NCBI GenBank assembly: GCA_018136815.1
Contig: CM030941.1
Coordinates: 3,925,559-3,989,558 of the forward strand
DNA from: Isochrysis galbana
Lineage: Eukaryota; Haptophyta; Isochrysidales; Isochrysidaceae
DNA: 64,000 nucleotides
Reading direction: 5' to 3'
Positions 44,248 to 54,843 of this stretch are shown here, in pieces. A model generated the notes under the pieces. That model ran no database searches and was not told where the DNA came from. It worked only from the letters and a program-made list of their open reading frames with translations. Both the position numbers and the translations under genes were made by a program. Positions within the stretch are counted from its first letter, which is position 1. Each line of letters begins with the position of its first letter.

Positions 44248-45151
44248 TAGGGACGGGTACAAGTTTCGCGCTCGACTCCCCCAAATTTTGTGCTTGATTT
44301 TGTGACTTATTTTGCTCCTCCCCCCCCAAATTTTGCGCTAGATTTTGTTTAAACAACTACTATAACTAAAGCTAGCTACTAGCTATAGCTATACCATAGT
44401 AATGTAACGTATAACTTACATATAACACACAAGCATCGCCATACCGTCATTGTATCGGCACGCCCTAGAGGCCTAGGCCTACCTACGCCCAACAAGACCA
44501 TGTAGGGCCTTCATATCTTCACATCATCACATCATGCCTAATGCTATCCATAATCATCATGAGAATGCTTTGCATAATCATTTTCATTTATTCCAATCCT
44601 CCCCGGTTCCCGGGTGACACGCAGCAGCAAAGCGGCTTGAAGCTGATCTGACAAGGAATTCATTTGCACGTCCCCAAACATCAAACATACGCACTCAAGC
44701 AGAGAAAACACACGCTGCCGCCGCCGACGACGAACTTGATTGACATCCTCGTAAGTCTTGACGCCCTGGACCTAGACGAGGCCCGCGCCGAAGCAGTTGT
44801 TGAATGTTCCACCTCCCCGTCGTCGTCGTCCTCGCCCCCATCCTCGTCCTCGAACTCGACCTCATCCTTGAGCTCAACCTCCTCCTGCACCTCCTCCTCG
44901 GTCACCTCGGTACCCATGCGGCCATGGGAGCGGTGGGGCGAGACCATGCCGAGCGCGCGCTCCCGCGCGCGCCCCCCCTCCTTCTCGCCCCCCCCCCCCC
45001 GTCCCCGGTCCCCTTTTCCGCCCCCCCCCCGGTATAGTCCCCTTGTGGATCCTTTTTGCCACCTAAATTTCGCGAAATTTCGCGCGAAATGGCGCGCGGC
45101 ATAAGGGCCCCAAATTTTGAAAAAATTTTCCGAAATCTGTACCCGTCCCTA
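44248..45151. mobile_element. 904-bp non-autonomous hAT-type element
   Basis: Terminal inverted repeats TAGGGACGGGTACAAGTTTC (left) and the inverse of GAAATCTGTACCCGTCCCTA (right) match at 14 outer bases and again at TTTCG. The flanks are identical 8-bp GTCGACGG at 44240-44247 and 45152-45159. TAGGG ends and an 8-bp duplication indicate hAT. The interior has no transposase; a strongly acidic minus-strand frame (44681-44947) is low complexity. AAATTTTG words occur near both ends. Confidence 0.9.
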
Positions 45152-45159
45152 GTCGACGG

Positions 45160-46427
45160 TCGACGGACGCCGCGTCGGCTCCGCGGATCTACGGTTTTCC
45201 TTGACTTTTCTACGTCAAGTTTTGCCAAGACCTAGCGGTTGCGCAAACGCGTAGTCTCAAAGACTACCGTGTAGTCTTGGGAGGGGGGGGGAAGACAACG
45301 GAAAATGTTAGCCTCATTGCCGCCTCATTATCAACGGCCAGCAAAGCCTCGCCACGGCGCCACGGTCCGCCCCCCTCCCCTTGAGAGTCTCCCCTATCAT
45401 CTCCCTGCTTTGGGTGCCCAGGTTTGCCCTGACAACCCACTAAACAGCGCCCGACAGCCGTGGGGTCAGCAAGTGCTCGGGCGCCTGGCGAGCGCGCCGA
45501 GCGATTCCCAAATTGGTACCCTCTTGCGGAGACCCCAAGCGATCGGGTCGCGGCGGCACCAAGCGTAGTTGCAGCGCACATTACAATCCCGCTGGTTGTG
45601 TGCCAGATTGTACGCCCTGTAATGACGTTGCCAGTGTGCGCGTGTGCGTGATCACCTTCAGCGTCTGGAGTTTGCGTTGCGTGTTGCGCGACGGCGACGG
45701 TGATCTGCCGCACTTCCGATCGATCAAAATTTTGCATCAATGGCGTCGAGCGTCACATACTTGTGATGTTTGTGCGTAGCATCGCCCGTGCGATGTCCGG
45801 TGAGCGACCGACGGCCAACGGTCATATCAAACCTATATGACCGTGATAATAGAGGTCAAAACAAACGTATTTTAATGATAGGATCAACGAAAATAAAACA
45901 CTTGATTCTCCCGTAAACGCCCGGTTTCTTCTGTGCTCAAGTCGACTGTGAAGAGGGCTTCTTCGGACTTCGGTCCACTGCGATGGCGCCTCGGAGAGGG
46001 GTGTCCGATGGGCCACCGGCCAGGGCTCCTCTGGAAGGCAGGCCAGAGGGATCGAGATGGCCGGGCCTGCATCGGCGTGGGTGCGCTGCCTACTCCCGTC
46101 GCGGTCCAGGTGGGGTCCATCGCGTTTGCGATCGTCCATGGGCCGGCAAATGCCGGCCTCTCGCTGTACGAGACCCCCTCGTCAGCATGCCAGCTAGTGT
46201 GGGGGGGCAGCAATTCGTTGTGAGGGCTCTTTTTTGGCGTCAGGCCTCGGCTTCTGGTCTAAGGTGGCCGCAGGCGCCGCGGAAGCACCCGCGCGCGGGC
46301 GCCATGTACCGCTCATGGTAGGGTGAGAGTCCCCACGGGAGGGGATTTCTTTTATACCGGCGCATCGCGTATTTGGAAACGAGGGGTACCAAATGAAGGC
46401 AAACGACCTTCTTAAGTATGGAGTATG
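45160..46427. other. intergenic, no gene called
   Basis: Several open frames of 80-160 codons on both strands (for example 45264-45740 minus and 45983-46321 plus) show no recognisable domain and conflict with each other. A CCCTTGGCGCC-free, moderately GC-rich unique-looking sequence; degraded repeat is possible. Confidence 0.35.
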
Positions 46428-46456
46428 GTTAAAAAGCCCCTGTTTGACCGCCCTAG
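46428..46456. repeat. isolated end of the TAGGGCGGTCAAACAGGG element
   Basis: TTAAAAAGCCCCTGTTTGAC continuing to CGCCCTA is the same terminus as at 19899 and, inverted, at 49571. No partner end was found nearby. Confidence 0.6.
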
Positions 46457-46559
46457 CCATCTGAGCTGCCGCCGCCCACCACCTACTTCCGTCCTCCCCT
46501 TCCTTCCCCCATCCACTGAGGTTGCGGCTGAGACGAACGGCGCTGTCGCGCGCACCCTA

Positions 46560-46800
46560 CCGCTACCTCCCGAGAGAGGGAGAGAGAGGGAGGGAGGGAG
46601 GGAGAGAGGGAGAGAGAGGGAGAGAAGGAGGGAGGGAGGGAGGGAGAGCTCCCTAGCTCCCTAGCCGCCTGCTCACTCCCTCGCTCCCTCGCTTACTCCC
46701 TCACTGCCTTGATCACTCGCTCGCTCGCTCGCTCTTCTTCCCTCCCCTCCCTCCCCTCCCTTCCCTCCCTCCCCTCCCTCCCTCCCTCCCCTCCCTTGCC
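46560..46800. repeat. GA-rich then CT-rich tract
   Basis: GAGAGGGAG/GGGAGGGA units (46562-46650) switch to CTCCCT/CTCGCT units (46660-46800), just before a short open frame at 46822. Confidence 0.85.
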
Positions 46801-46821
46801 CGCTCCTACTCCCCGAGTCAA

Positions 46822-46995
46822 ATGGCGCAGGAGCTGGCGATGCCGCACGGCGCCCTGGCCACGCCCACAGTCTGGGGAACGGTGGAGGCGGACGAACTCG
46901 AGGGCAATGCTTTCGAGTGGTCTGCCGTCGGGGAGATCCGGCCACGCGAAACTCGTGCGCGGCAATTGAGGCCATTTTCTATGTACGGATACTAG
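46822..46995 (+). CDS. possible first exon or remnant of a host gene
   Basis: Short frame of 57 codons beginning MAQELAMPHGALATPTVWGT and continuing VEADELEGNAFEWSAVGEIR. Its composition resembles host coding sequence, and it starts about 20 bp after a CT tract, like other genes here. Sequence beyond 46970 becomes AT-rich and repeat-like, so it may be a gene start cut by a repeat. No domain recognised. Confidence 0.3.
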   Translation: MAQELAMPHGALATPTVWGTVEADELEGNAFEWSAVGEIRPRETRARQLRPFSMYGY

Positions 46996-47097
46996 TACTC
47001 GTAAGTCGGCAGATGTGCGGTTAGATTTTGATTGTTGTCATAAGTTAGAAGTGTTACATACTGACATTCTAACGTATGTACTAACATTATACTACCT

Positions 47098-47170
47098 TAT
47101 ATCAGGCTGATATCAGGTCTGATATCAGGTATCAGGTTGGTGAAACCTGATGACCTGATACCTGACGTCC
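47098..47170. repeat. TATCAGG inverted/tandem cluster
   Basis: Repeated CTGATATCAGG and the paired arms ATCAGGTTGGTGAAACCTGAT can fold into short stems. It precedes a GA tract (47178-47231). Confidence 0.7.
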
Positions 47171-47177
47171 CATCACT

Positions 47178-47231
47178 GAGAGAGAGAGAGAGAGAGAGAG
47201 AGACTCTAGAGAGAGAGAGAGAGAGAGAGAA
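47178..47231. repeat. GA microsatellite
   Basis: Two GA runs separated by CTCTA. Confidence 0.9.
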
Positions 47232-47520
47232 CCCCCCGTTTGCTCTCGGGGGATTCCCTCTCCCCCCGAGAGCTACTGGGGGATCCGCTTACGGCACCCC
47301 CCAGGAGCAATCTCCCGATAGCTCTCGGGGGATTTTCTCGGTCCCCCGATAGCTCTCGGTGGGGCTGTTGCTGTTGGCGATCGGGAGAAAATAGAAAATT
47401 CCCCCCCGATAGCTCCTGGGGGCCCCCGAGAGCTCCTGGGGGGCGTTGGCTCCTGGGGGGTAACATACATATGTATTTGGCCACTGGCCAAATACGGTCA
47501 ATACGTATTTCCCATCTAGG
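47232..47520. repeat. CCCCCGAGAGCT hairpin cluster plus MITE right end
   Basis: At least six short stems built from CCCGATAGCTCTCGGGG-type arms (47240-47460); the last part is an inverted copy of 18572-18640. At 47461-47520 it is followed by TACATATGTATTTGGCC and CGTATTTCCCATCTAGG, a fragment of the CCTAGATGGG MITE family. Confidence 0.75.
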
Positions 47521-47639
47521 GTCATCACGCCCGCAAGACGCGCCGCTGAGCCCTGAGTGTGTGCCCAACTTGGACCGTGGACAGCCGTCGCCAGAGCCCC
47601 CCTTCCGGTACACTTCCTTCCCGCAGCTCGCCTCGCCTC

Positions 47640-47880
47640 GCCGTCTCCCTCTCTCTCCCTCTCGCTTCCTCGCTCGCTCGCGCCCTCCCTCTCCCTCTCT
47701 CCCTCTCCCTCTCTCTCTCCCCTCTCTCGCTCCCTCCCTCCTTCCCTCCCTCCCTCTTCCTCTCTCCCTCCCTCTCTCCCTCCCTGTCTCCCTTCCTCTC
47801 TGTCCATTCCTCCCTCCCTTCCTCTCTCCCTCTTTCCCTTCCTCGCTCCTTTCCTCAGCTCCCTCGCTCTCCCTCTCTCT
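47640..47880. repeat. CT-rich tract 5' of the Mg2+ transporter gene
   Basis: CTCTCCCTCCCT-type units over about 240 bp, ending about 100 bp before the start codon at 47985. Confidence 0.85.
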
Positions 47881-47984
47881 TCACCGGCATCACCCTCAGA
47901 AAGCCTCCATCCACCGCTCGGCTCCCCCTTCCACTCTTCTCCCATTGACTCCCGCCGTCCCGATCCCGCCTCGCTGCGCTACGA

Positions 47985-48803
47985 ATGCCGGCCGAGCATT
48001 TCATAGCCGAGCGCGCCTTCCTCGAGAAGCTGGGCATCGAAGCGGAGCTCTTCGCGGCCGTCGCAGCTGCCGAAGCGTCGGCTGCAGCCTCACCGCGCGA
48101 GGCGCTTGAACGCGTGGCAGCGCACCTCGTAAAAGGCGCTGAGGTACCAAGCGACGCGCAAGTGAGGAAGGCGCTTCGCCGCCGGCCCGCTGCCTCGAGC
48201 ACGCCCAAGCCGGAGTCAGAGCCGGCGCATGCCGCACACCACGGCCCGCCTGCCCCTGAGGGCGAAGAGAGTATTGGCGCAATGGTGGCCGGGCGCACGG
48301 GCTGGCTTGCTTTCTTCCTCTGCGGCCTACTACTCTGCGAGCGGGTGATGCACGCCTACGAGGCATTGCTCGAAAAGGAGCTTGAGCTCGCTTTCTTCGT
48401 GCCGCTTATTATCGGGCACGGCGGCAACTCTGGTGGGCAGGCTGTTTCGACTGTTATCCGTGCCATCGGTAGGCGCAAGCCATCTGGTGCTGAGGCAGTC
48501 AAGACGGTAATGAGTGAGGCAGTTGCTGGCCTCCTTCAATCGCTGCTGCTCGCCATTGCCGTCGGGCCCTCACTCCACTTCCTCCTTAACACATCCCGAG
48601 GCGTTTCAGCAGTAGTGGCGATCACGCTCCCCTTGCTCGGCGTGTTCGCAAACTCGATGGGCGCACTTCTCCCTTTTGCCGTCTCATGGTCAGGACTCGA
48701 CCCCGCAGTTATCGTGGGCCCCCTCATGACTACACTAGTCGACACTTTGGGCTTGGTGCTCTATCTGTCTTGCGCAACCTTTTACCTAAAATGGGCAGCA
48801 TAG
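47985..48803 (+). CDS. MgtE/SLC41-type divalent cation transporter
   Basis: Single exon, 272 aa. Residues 1-95 are helical and charged; residues 100-272 form one MgtE membrane domain with five hydrophobic segments. The family motif is GHGGNSGGQAVSTVIRAIGR near 143, following AFFVPLII, and the last helices read VIVGPLMTTLVDTLGLVLYL. MgtE/SLC41 proteins move Mg2+ across membranes. Bacterial MgtE has one such domain behind N and CBS regulatory domains and works as a dimer; animal SLC41 has two. Here there is one and no CBS domain, so a homodimer is likely. Subcellular site is unknown; no organelle-targeting peptide is obvious. Confidence 0.88.
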   Translation: MPAEHFIAERAFLEKLGIEAELFAAVAAAEASAAASPREALERVAAHLVKGAEVPSDAQVRKALRRRPAASSTPKPESEPAHAAHHGPPAPEGEESIGAMVAGRTGWLAFFLCGLLLCERVMHAYEALLEKELELAFFVPLIIGHGGNSGGQAVSTVIRAIGRRKPSGAEAVKTVMSEAVAGLLQSLLLAIAVGPSLHFLLNTSRGVSAVVAITLPLLGVFANSMGALLPFAVSWSGLDPAVIVGPLMTTLVDTLGLVLYLSCATFYLKWAA

Positions 48804-49256
48804 GTGGTTGGTGCTCGCAACGTATCGAAGCGGCGCTGCAGGTTCCAGAGTGATCGCTCTATTCACCCCGGTTTGTCCCCTGACCCGACTGCCGTCTCAG
48901 ACCAGCAGATATCGGGGTGGAAAACGCGGCGCACGCGTACGTGGCTAAGGAGGCAATTGTTATGCATGTGGCAGTTTAGGAGTGGCATGGAGGGGGACAC
49001 GGAGCGCTCCGTGGTGGTTGATGTCGAGCCAATCAGCCATATTCTCACCATGCCATGAGAACGATGGCAGCGCACCGATGTGCGTATTGTATTGTGTGTC
49101 CTCAGTTGCAGTACGGTCGTAGTGCGTGATGCACGCAGCGGCAGTACTCGTCTCAATGTCGGCGCTTATTGTTGTAGGCACGACGGACACGCCGCTGTCC
49201 ATCCACTGTGAATGCGGTGCGCATGATGATGTTACTGGCCCGGTCACTCACGCATT
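48804..49256. other. 3' flank of the transporter gene
   Basis: No coding similarity seen; open frames on both strands are short and conflicting. Confidence 0.4.
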
Positions 49257-49500
49257 TTTATTTTTAAAAAGAAAAAAAATCTTCTTAAAAGTTCCCGCTA
49301 CTTGTGCGGCGTGAGGCAGAGTGCTAATGAACCTCCCTACTACCCAAACCTAACCCCTATCAACCCCCTTCCCGTTCCCCAGTTCCCTCTTTAGCGGAGA
49401 AGCTGGTTCCGGGGAGGCCGTGCACGCTGCTTCGGCCAGGAGTCGGAGAGAAGGGGGCGGGAGACTGTGGCTTCTCCATTGTTCTAGCTTTGCTCGGGGC
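49257..49500 (-). pseudogene. LINE 3' end, reverse orientation
   Basis: Reverse complement of the family 3' end: a T/A-rich terminus AAAAAAAATCTTCTTAAAAG, then GTGCGGCGTGAGGCAGAGTG, then CTTTAGCGGAGAAGCTGG, as in 26750-26930. Only the last few codons and the 3' untranslated region remain. Confidence 0.8.
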
Positions 49501-49570
49501 TCCATGTGCTACATCTCATGTGATCCTTCTTTGATCAAATCAACGTTGTAGTTGCTACTGGACAAGTTTA

Positions 49571-49760
49571 TAGGGCGGTCAAACAGGGGCCTTTTTAAGT
49601 ACTAATATGATGGGGGGTCGACATTTTTGACCGTGAGCGGAAAGCCCCGGCGAGAGCGCCTCGGAGGGTCTCCCCGCCTTTTCAGAATCCTCGTCCGAAA
49701 AGACGGTGCGAAGTCCCGTCGGACCCCCCCCCCCTGCACACGCTCTGGCGGCTCACACGA
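49571..49760 (+). repeat. left end of the TAGGGCGGTCAAACAGGG element
   Basis: Starts TAGGGCGGTCAAACAGGGGC and continues CTTTTTAAGTACTAATATGA. Further in, CCCTGCACACGCTCTGGCGG corresponds in inverse to about 19680-19710. The right end was not found. Confidence 0.6.
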
Positions 49761-49950
49761 GCCGAACTGGACGTCGCTCCCACTGAGAGATGTGTTTCTT
49801 CAGTCTAAAAGGTGCCTACACACTTCTTAAATTAGGGGTCCGACGCCCCATATTGCCTATAAAGCAAATTTCAAACCCTGGTGCCCCAGCGATGACGTCC
49901 GCGCATGCACATACGCACCACATACAGCTCGCACACGGCCCATTCGGCTG

Positions 49951-50821
49951 TCACAGGATGCTCCTTGACTGTCCCGACCCTCGCCCCGCAGGATTCGCCT
50001 TGGATGGCCGTGCGCAGTGCGCTCTGGGGGTGGGCGATGTGCGTTGGGGTGCGTCAAGATTGTGCACGAGTCGGTAGGCGAGTTTTTCCATCTCCTTCTT
50101 AAAATCCGCGTTCGGATCATTAAGGAACTTGTGGGCGAGATAGGCGTCAACAACCTGCATGCCTAGGTTCGTCGTAAAGAAGCGCATCTTGAAGCTGTTG
50201 GTGAGGATGGCCTTCTCCATCGCCAGATGCCGTTGGCGAAGTCGATTGTGAACGTCGATGGCTGGCTGGGCCTGAGTGTAGTCGTTTAGAACCTTTGGGC
50301 ACGGGCGCTTGCAACAGTCTCGAGGAGCATCGGTGACGCCGATCGCCTCCTCAGGCACGCCGAGCTCCTGGTCGCCTTCATCGAAGATGAACTGGTCACG
50401 TCCGCTCTCCGAGGTGCCCGCAGTGAAAATGTACTTGTGGATGTGGGAGTCCGTCGAGCCCTTGCAGTGGCCGATGGCGTTGATCTGGCACGATTCTTCG
50501 CCTGCAAGGGGCGGCAAAGTTGCGGTGTAGCACGACCAGCGGCCCTCGATTTTCGGGCAGGCGGCAATCAGAGCTGGAGCACAGAACTGCGCTGTGTTCG
50601 TCTTCACGTCGCCGATCATGAAGAGCTGGTACCGCCAGAGCAGGTGCGCAAGCTTTTTACTGGCGAACCATGAATCGCATGCGATTACGCGGCGAGATCC
50701 GAACCATGGCTTGACGAGGCGCAAGCTCTGGGCGGCGGTGTGGCCGATCGCGTACGTCTGGTTTGGCGCTTTGTCCTCGTAGCGATCGGCGAAGAACTCC
50801 TGATTTGGATGTGCCTTCATC
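49951..50821 (-). pseudogene. piggyBac-like transposase, 5'-truncated
   Basis: The minus-strand frame reads SLRLVKPWFGSRRVIACDSW, then FASKKLAHLLWRYQLFMIGD (the DDE_Tnp_1_7 / piggyBac catalytic region with an Asp in CDSWF), then NDYTQAQPAIDVHNRLRQRH and SFKMRFFTTNLGMQVVDAYL, all typical of the piggyBac C-terminal core. A probable splice donor (GTGCACAATC) or frame end follows LAYRLVHN. The N-terminal half is missing: at 50822 the sequence switches to LINE DNA in the opposite orientation. Confidence 0.8.
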
Positions 50822-51149
50822 ACGGAAGACTGGAACAACCCAAGCGAGCACACGCGGCACACCGCCACGGACGACGATACGATCCGCAAAGAGCTACGAG
50901 AAAGTATTACGTGTGGCTCTACCAGGAACGCAAAAACGTGAGAGACCAAGAGCTTGAGGACACGCTGGACACACGGCCATTAAATCCACATGAAAGAAAC
51001 GCGATTGAAGGGAAGATAACCATGGAGGAACTCCTGAACGCCATCACGCCATCAGCCAAATAGGCAACGGCAAAAGCGCGGGGCCAGACGCGCTCCCAGC
51101 GGAATTCTACAAGAGCTTCACCGACCTAGTTAAACACGACTTTCTGAGG
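50822..51149 (+). pseudogene. LINE ORF2 fragment
   Basis: Homologous to 14068-14390: KDWN-like start at 50823, then YYVWLYQERKNVRDQELEDT, AIEGKITMEELLNAI and, after a frameshift near 51050, GKSAGPDALPAEFYKSFTDL. Ends at KHDFLRV. At least two frameshifts. Confidence 0.8.
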
Positions 51150-51425
51150 GTGTACGCTGAGGCGGCCGGCCCCAAAGGGAAGCTCCCACAGGAAGCACAG
51201 AAAGCCCCACCTCCACCCACTCAACAACCACCACCGCCCTCGTGCAAGCGAGCGGACCCACAGTCGGAACCGAAACCGATCCAACCTCACACCACACAAT
51301 TCGCTTCCCCCCCTCATGATGAGGAGGAGGAACCGGACGACACCCCCTTCTTCATTCAGCTAGCACAGCTTGCTGAGGACAAGAAGGACATCAAGAGCGA
51401 AGATGTCGCAACCTACATGAAGTTT
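51150..51425 (+). pseudogene. LINE ORF1-like fragment
   Basis: Homologous to 32038-32320: YAEAAGPKGKLPQEAQKAPP, DEEEEPDDTPFFIQLAQLAE and DKKDIKSEDVATYMKF. It is joined head-on to the preceding ORF2 piece, the reverse of the normal ORF1-ORF2 order, so this is a rearranged junction. Confidence 0.75.
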
Positions 51426-51429
51426 CGAC

Positions 51430-51787
51430 AGGCGACAAGCTCCTCGAGGCCAGCGCTTAGGGGGCAGAGGAGGCTGGGGCTGGGCCCTGGCCTCCCCTGG
51501 CTCTCCCTCGCTGGCGCTCCTGAGCCTCTAGGGCCCCCACGCTGCACCTGTCTGCCTGTCGACCAGGGGGGAGGGGGGGTTGGAGGAATGGGCTGGCCAC
51601 GACTGGCTAGGACGGGCGAATGGGGCGAGCCTGTGACATGAGAGAGTGGGTCAGTAGGGCAGTGTGCTCCGGGCAAAAGCCTTTAGGCATGCCAGGAGGA
51701 TGGGTGGTTCCTCCCCCGTGGCAGGGGAGGAGTGGAGAGAGGGGGCGGCTCGTGCCCCCCCATGGGTCAACCAAGTATAAACTTAGT
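51430..51787 (+). mobile_element. SINE-like retroposon, truncated copy
   Basis: Matches the right half of 2785-3540, from the GGGGCAGAGGAGGCTGGGGC block to CCAAGTATAAACTTAG. The low-coordinate half is missing and no target duplication is seen. Confidence 0.8.
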
Positions 51788-52075
51788 TATTTTTAGTAGG
51801 AACAAGACTGCGGTTGTCACCAGTTGTCTAGCTGTGACGGGCGAAGGTGGGGCGCGGTAACACATCGCGACTGCAAGCCTGTAATGGATGATCACCCCCT
51901 TCCCTTGGGCCTGGACAAACGAAAACCAAGTACAGATTTTTCTAGCTACACCGAATGAGAAGGCGTGAATGCGCGTGTGAAGCGAAGCACAGACATACGA
52001 GAGCGGCGGATGCGAGCATCGGGAGCGCATCGTACGGGGACGCACTCGGCGAGCACCCGGCGCCTCGCGCGAGGG
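51788..52075. other. 3' flank of the Pro-rich membrane protein gene
   Basis: No feature recognised. Confidence 0.4.
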
Positions 52076-54294
52076 CTATAGGGTGAAGCCGCCCTCCAAG
52101 TCGTCACCGGGCGCACCGGGCTGGCCCTCCGTCGCGAGTACTTGCACAACCTCTGCCTCCTCTCTCGCTAGGCGCCGCTTCACTTTCCGCTTTGCGGTAT
52201 CCCTACGCTTCTTCTCCTTTCGGCTTCCATGGCGCTCTATCCCCTCTCTCGGCGCTGCCGTTATGGGGTCGGCGGTGATGGCCACCTCGACGACGTCATC
52301 ATCGCCGAGGATCACGCGCCCTCTGCCGGGTGCGTGGCTGCGCGCCAGCGAGCCCTCCTCGACGTCGTCGTCCATCGTGAGCTCTATTCCGGGGTTGAGC
52401 CGCTGGAAGCGCTTGGCGCTGCTTGATGCGCCAGCCAGCCGGCCGTGCGGCGCCGGGGGACTCTCATCGCCCCGCCGCAATAGCGTCCGCCACGGCCGAC
52501 GCACGACGAGCACAGTGAGCAGGGTCATTGCCATGCAGCTGCCCACCGCCATCAAACCTAAGCCTAGAAGATTCGGACCGAGTGAGACAACTGTTACGTC
52601 CGGGCCATCGCTCGGCGCCATTGCGCCCACGGCATCGGCCAGCCATGCGAGCCCACCCGGCGGCGGGCGCGGCGGCGGGCGCGGCGGCGGGCGCGGCGGC
52701 GGCGACGGGAACGGCGGCGGCGGTGACGCCTCAGGCGGGCGTGGTGGCGGCGGCGGAGGAAGGCACTCCCTGGGTCGAAATAGCAGTCGACCAACATCTT
52801 GCCAGTGCTTCTGGACCTTCGCAAGATCGCATGCATCCACGTGCCGTTGGGGGCAAAAGGCGTCGAGGACATCCGGGTTGCGGGAGGCGTAACAGCGCAG
52901 CTCCCAGTCGGGCAGCTCGGGCACGGGCGGCGGCGGCGAGGGCGGCGGCGGCGGCGGCGACGGTGCGAGGCAGTCGGTCGACCGCCCCTCGTGCTTGCCG
53001 TAGTTCTCCCAGTGCACTGTGAGCCCCGCCACGTCGCACCTCTCGAGGTCATCCCTGCAGTACTCGTGAAAGAGGTCGGAGTGGCGGTGGGCGTAGCAGC
53101 GCATCTTGTGCACATTATAGACTGGGGGGGGCGGGCTCGCGCGGTGCGCAAGAATGTCGGCGAGCTCGTAGAAGAGGTCCGGGTCGAAGTCGCAGTGGAA
53201 GATCTCACCAACCTCAATCTCGAAGAGCTGCGCGCCGTTGCGACAGATTTGGTTGAAGAGGCACACCTGCGAGAGGGGCGGACGACATGGCATCGGGACG
53301 CATGCCGGCTCTCGCGCCAGCCCGGCGGGCGAAGAGGCAACGTTGGCCGGCCGCCGGCCCACGGCGCACTTCCAGGAAGAAGATCGAGTCCGTTGCGTAG
53401 CCGTCCTTCTTGCACAGCTCGAGCCCGCGCGCCGACCAGCCGGTGCACTTGCCCAACCTCGGGCTCGTGTCGGAGTAGTCGAGCGTCTTGGGCGCCTTCG
53501 CAAAGATGATGGCGGTGCCGCCCTGCCCAGGGATCTTGCCCAGCGCTGCGCACACCTGCGGGCAGGCAAGAGGAGCTCCAGCCGGACGGGCGCGCGTATG
53601 CCACGAGACGCGCGGGTGCACGCCCCACCGCGCACCTGCCACTCCAGGTTCCGGCAGATGTTGTAGGGCACTCGGTTGCCGTACAGCGAGAGGATGTTCC
53701 TGCAGGCGGCAGGCGGAGTGCGCGCGGCTTGAGCGGCAGGCGGAGCGCGCGCGACGAGGGCGGCAGGCGGAGCGCGCGCGACTCGAGCGACATTGACCCG
53801 TGCAGAGGCGGTGCGTCTCACAAGTTGCGGTCGACGCACGCCTGAGCGTGGCCGGCCTTGCCAGGGTCGTGGTTGCAGTACTGGTCGATCCGCTCGTCGA
53901 AGCCGAGCAGCGCAGGCGCGGCCTGTTTGAACTCGTGGATCGAGCGCTGTCGGCCGAGCACGCCAGGGTTGCCCTCATACCTGAGGGTTGGGGTGTGTGT
54001 GTGTGTGTGTGCGCGCGCGCGTGCGCGCGCGGTGGCCCCTGAGTGCGGTGGTAGGCCGAGTCGATCCTTCTCTCACCAGTTAGTGTGGCAGTGCACTCCC
54101 TGCGCGGTCTCGTCAAAGTAGGTCTGCACAGGCTGAGTCCTAGCGTGGTCGTCCCTCACTCTCGCGAAGCAGCTCTCCTCCACCGCAAAGGGAAGAGGCC
54201 AACGGCGCCAGGGCTCAGATCCCCACATGGAGCGGAAGACGAAGCTGTCGTCACGAAGCAGCGCCGCGCACCGCTCGCACTGGGAGCATGCCAT
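52076..54294 (-). CDS. Cys-rich, proline-linked single-pass membrane protein
   Basis: Five exons, 54294-54077, 53980-53822, 53699-53636, 53555-53370 and 53266-52076. Phases 2, 2, 0 and 0 are kept at GT-AG junctions, giving 605 aa. The N-terminal third has regularly spaced Cys (QYCNHDPGKAGHAQACVDRN, then IICRNLEWQ-like VPYNICRNLEWQ, then KCTGWSARGLELCKKDGYAT). Two similar modules of about 45 residues follow near 263 and 333 (MRCYAHRHSDLFHEYC..WENYGKHEG and LRCYASRNPDVLDAFC..HWQDVG), separated by Pro-rich linkers. One transmembrane helix lies near 443-465 (LGLGLMAVGSCMAMTLLTVL), then a basic, acidic-tailed cytoplasmic part of about 140 residues. Looks like a surface or cell-wall receptor-like protein; the family is not recognised. 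No signal peptide is visible at this ATG, so the true first exon may lie upstream in the CT-rich region. Confidence 0.72.
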
Positions 54295-54339
54295 GCGCCG
54301 CCCAGCAATCCTCCCCCCGCCCCCCCTCCGCCCCCTCCC

Positions 54340-54756
54340 GCCGCCCCCCACAGGGCGCGGCGGGCTCTCCTTCTCTCGTTTCTCTCTCCCTTCTCTCTCT
54401 CTCTTCTCACCTCTCTTTTCCTCCTTTTCCTCTCTCTCGCTCTCGATCTCTCGTCTCCTCTCCCTCTCTCTCTTGTTCTCTCTCTTTCTCCCTCTCTCTC
54501 CCGATCTCTGCGCTTCTCTCTCGCTCTGCCCTCTCTCCTCTCCTCTCTCCCCTACCCCCTCTCTCCTCTTAAACCCCATCTCGCCTCGCCCTCCCCCCCA
54601 GGCCCCTCTTTCCTCCTCTCTCTCTCTCTCTGTCGCCCTCGGGATATTTCGCTCCCAGGTTGCCGAGGAGAGAGAGAGGGGGAGAGAGAGAGACAGAGAG
54701 AAGAGAGAGAGAAGAGAGAGAGAGAGGAGAGGGTACCACCAGGCTACACACGCACA

Positions 54757-54841
<85 letters not shown>
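54340..54841. repeat. CT-rich, GA-rich and CT microsatellite block
   Basis: CTCTCTCTTTCTC-type tract (54360-54560), GAGAGAGAGAAG tract (54665-54735) and a pure CT dinucleotide array (54762-54841). It lies 5' of the minus-strand gene at 54294. Confidence 0.9.

Positions 54842-54843
<2 letters not shown>

Noticed and set aside
46440-46470. A-box-like GGCAGCTCAGATGGCTAGG on the minus strand
   Set aside because: It spans the border of a transposon terminus and is not present at the other copies of that terminus, and no B-box follows.
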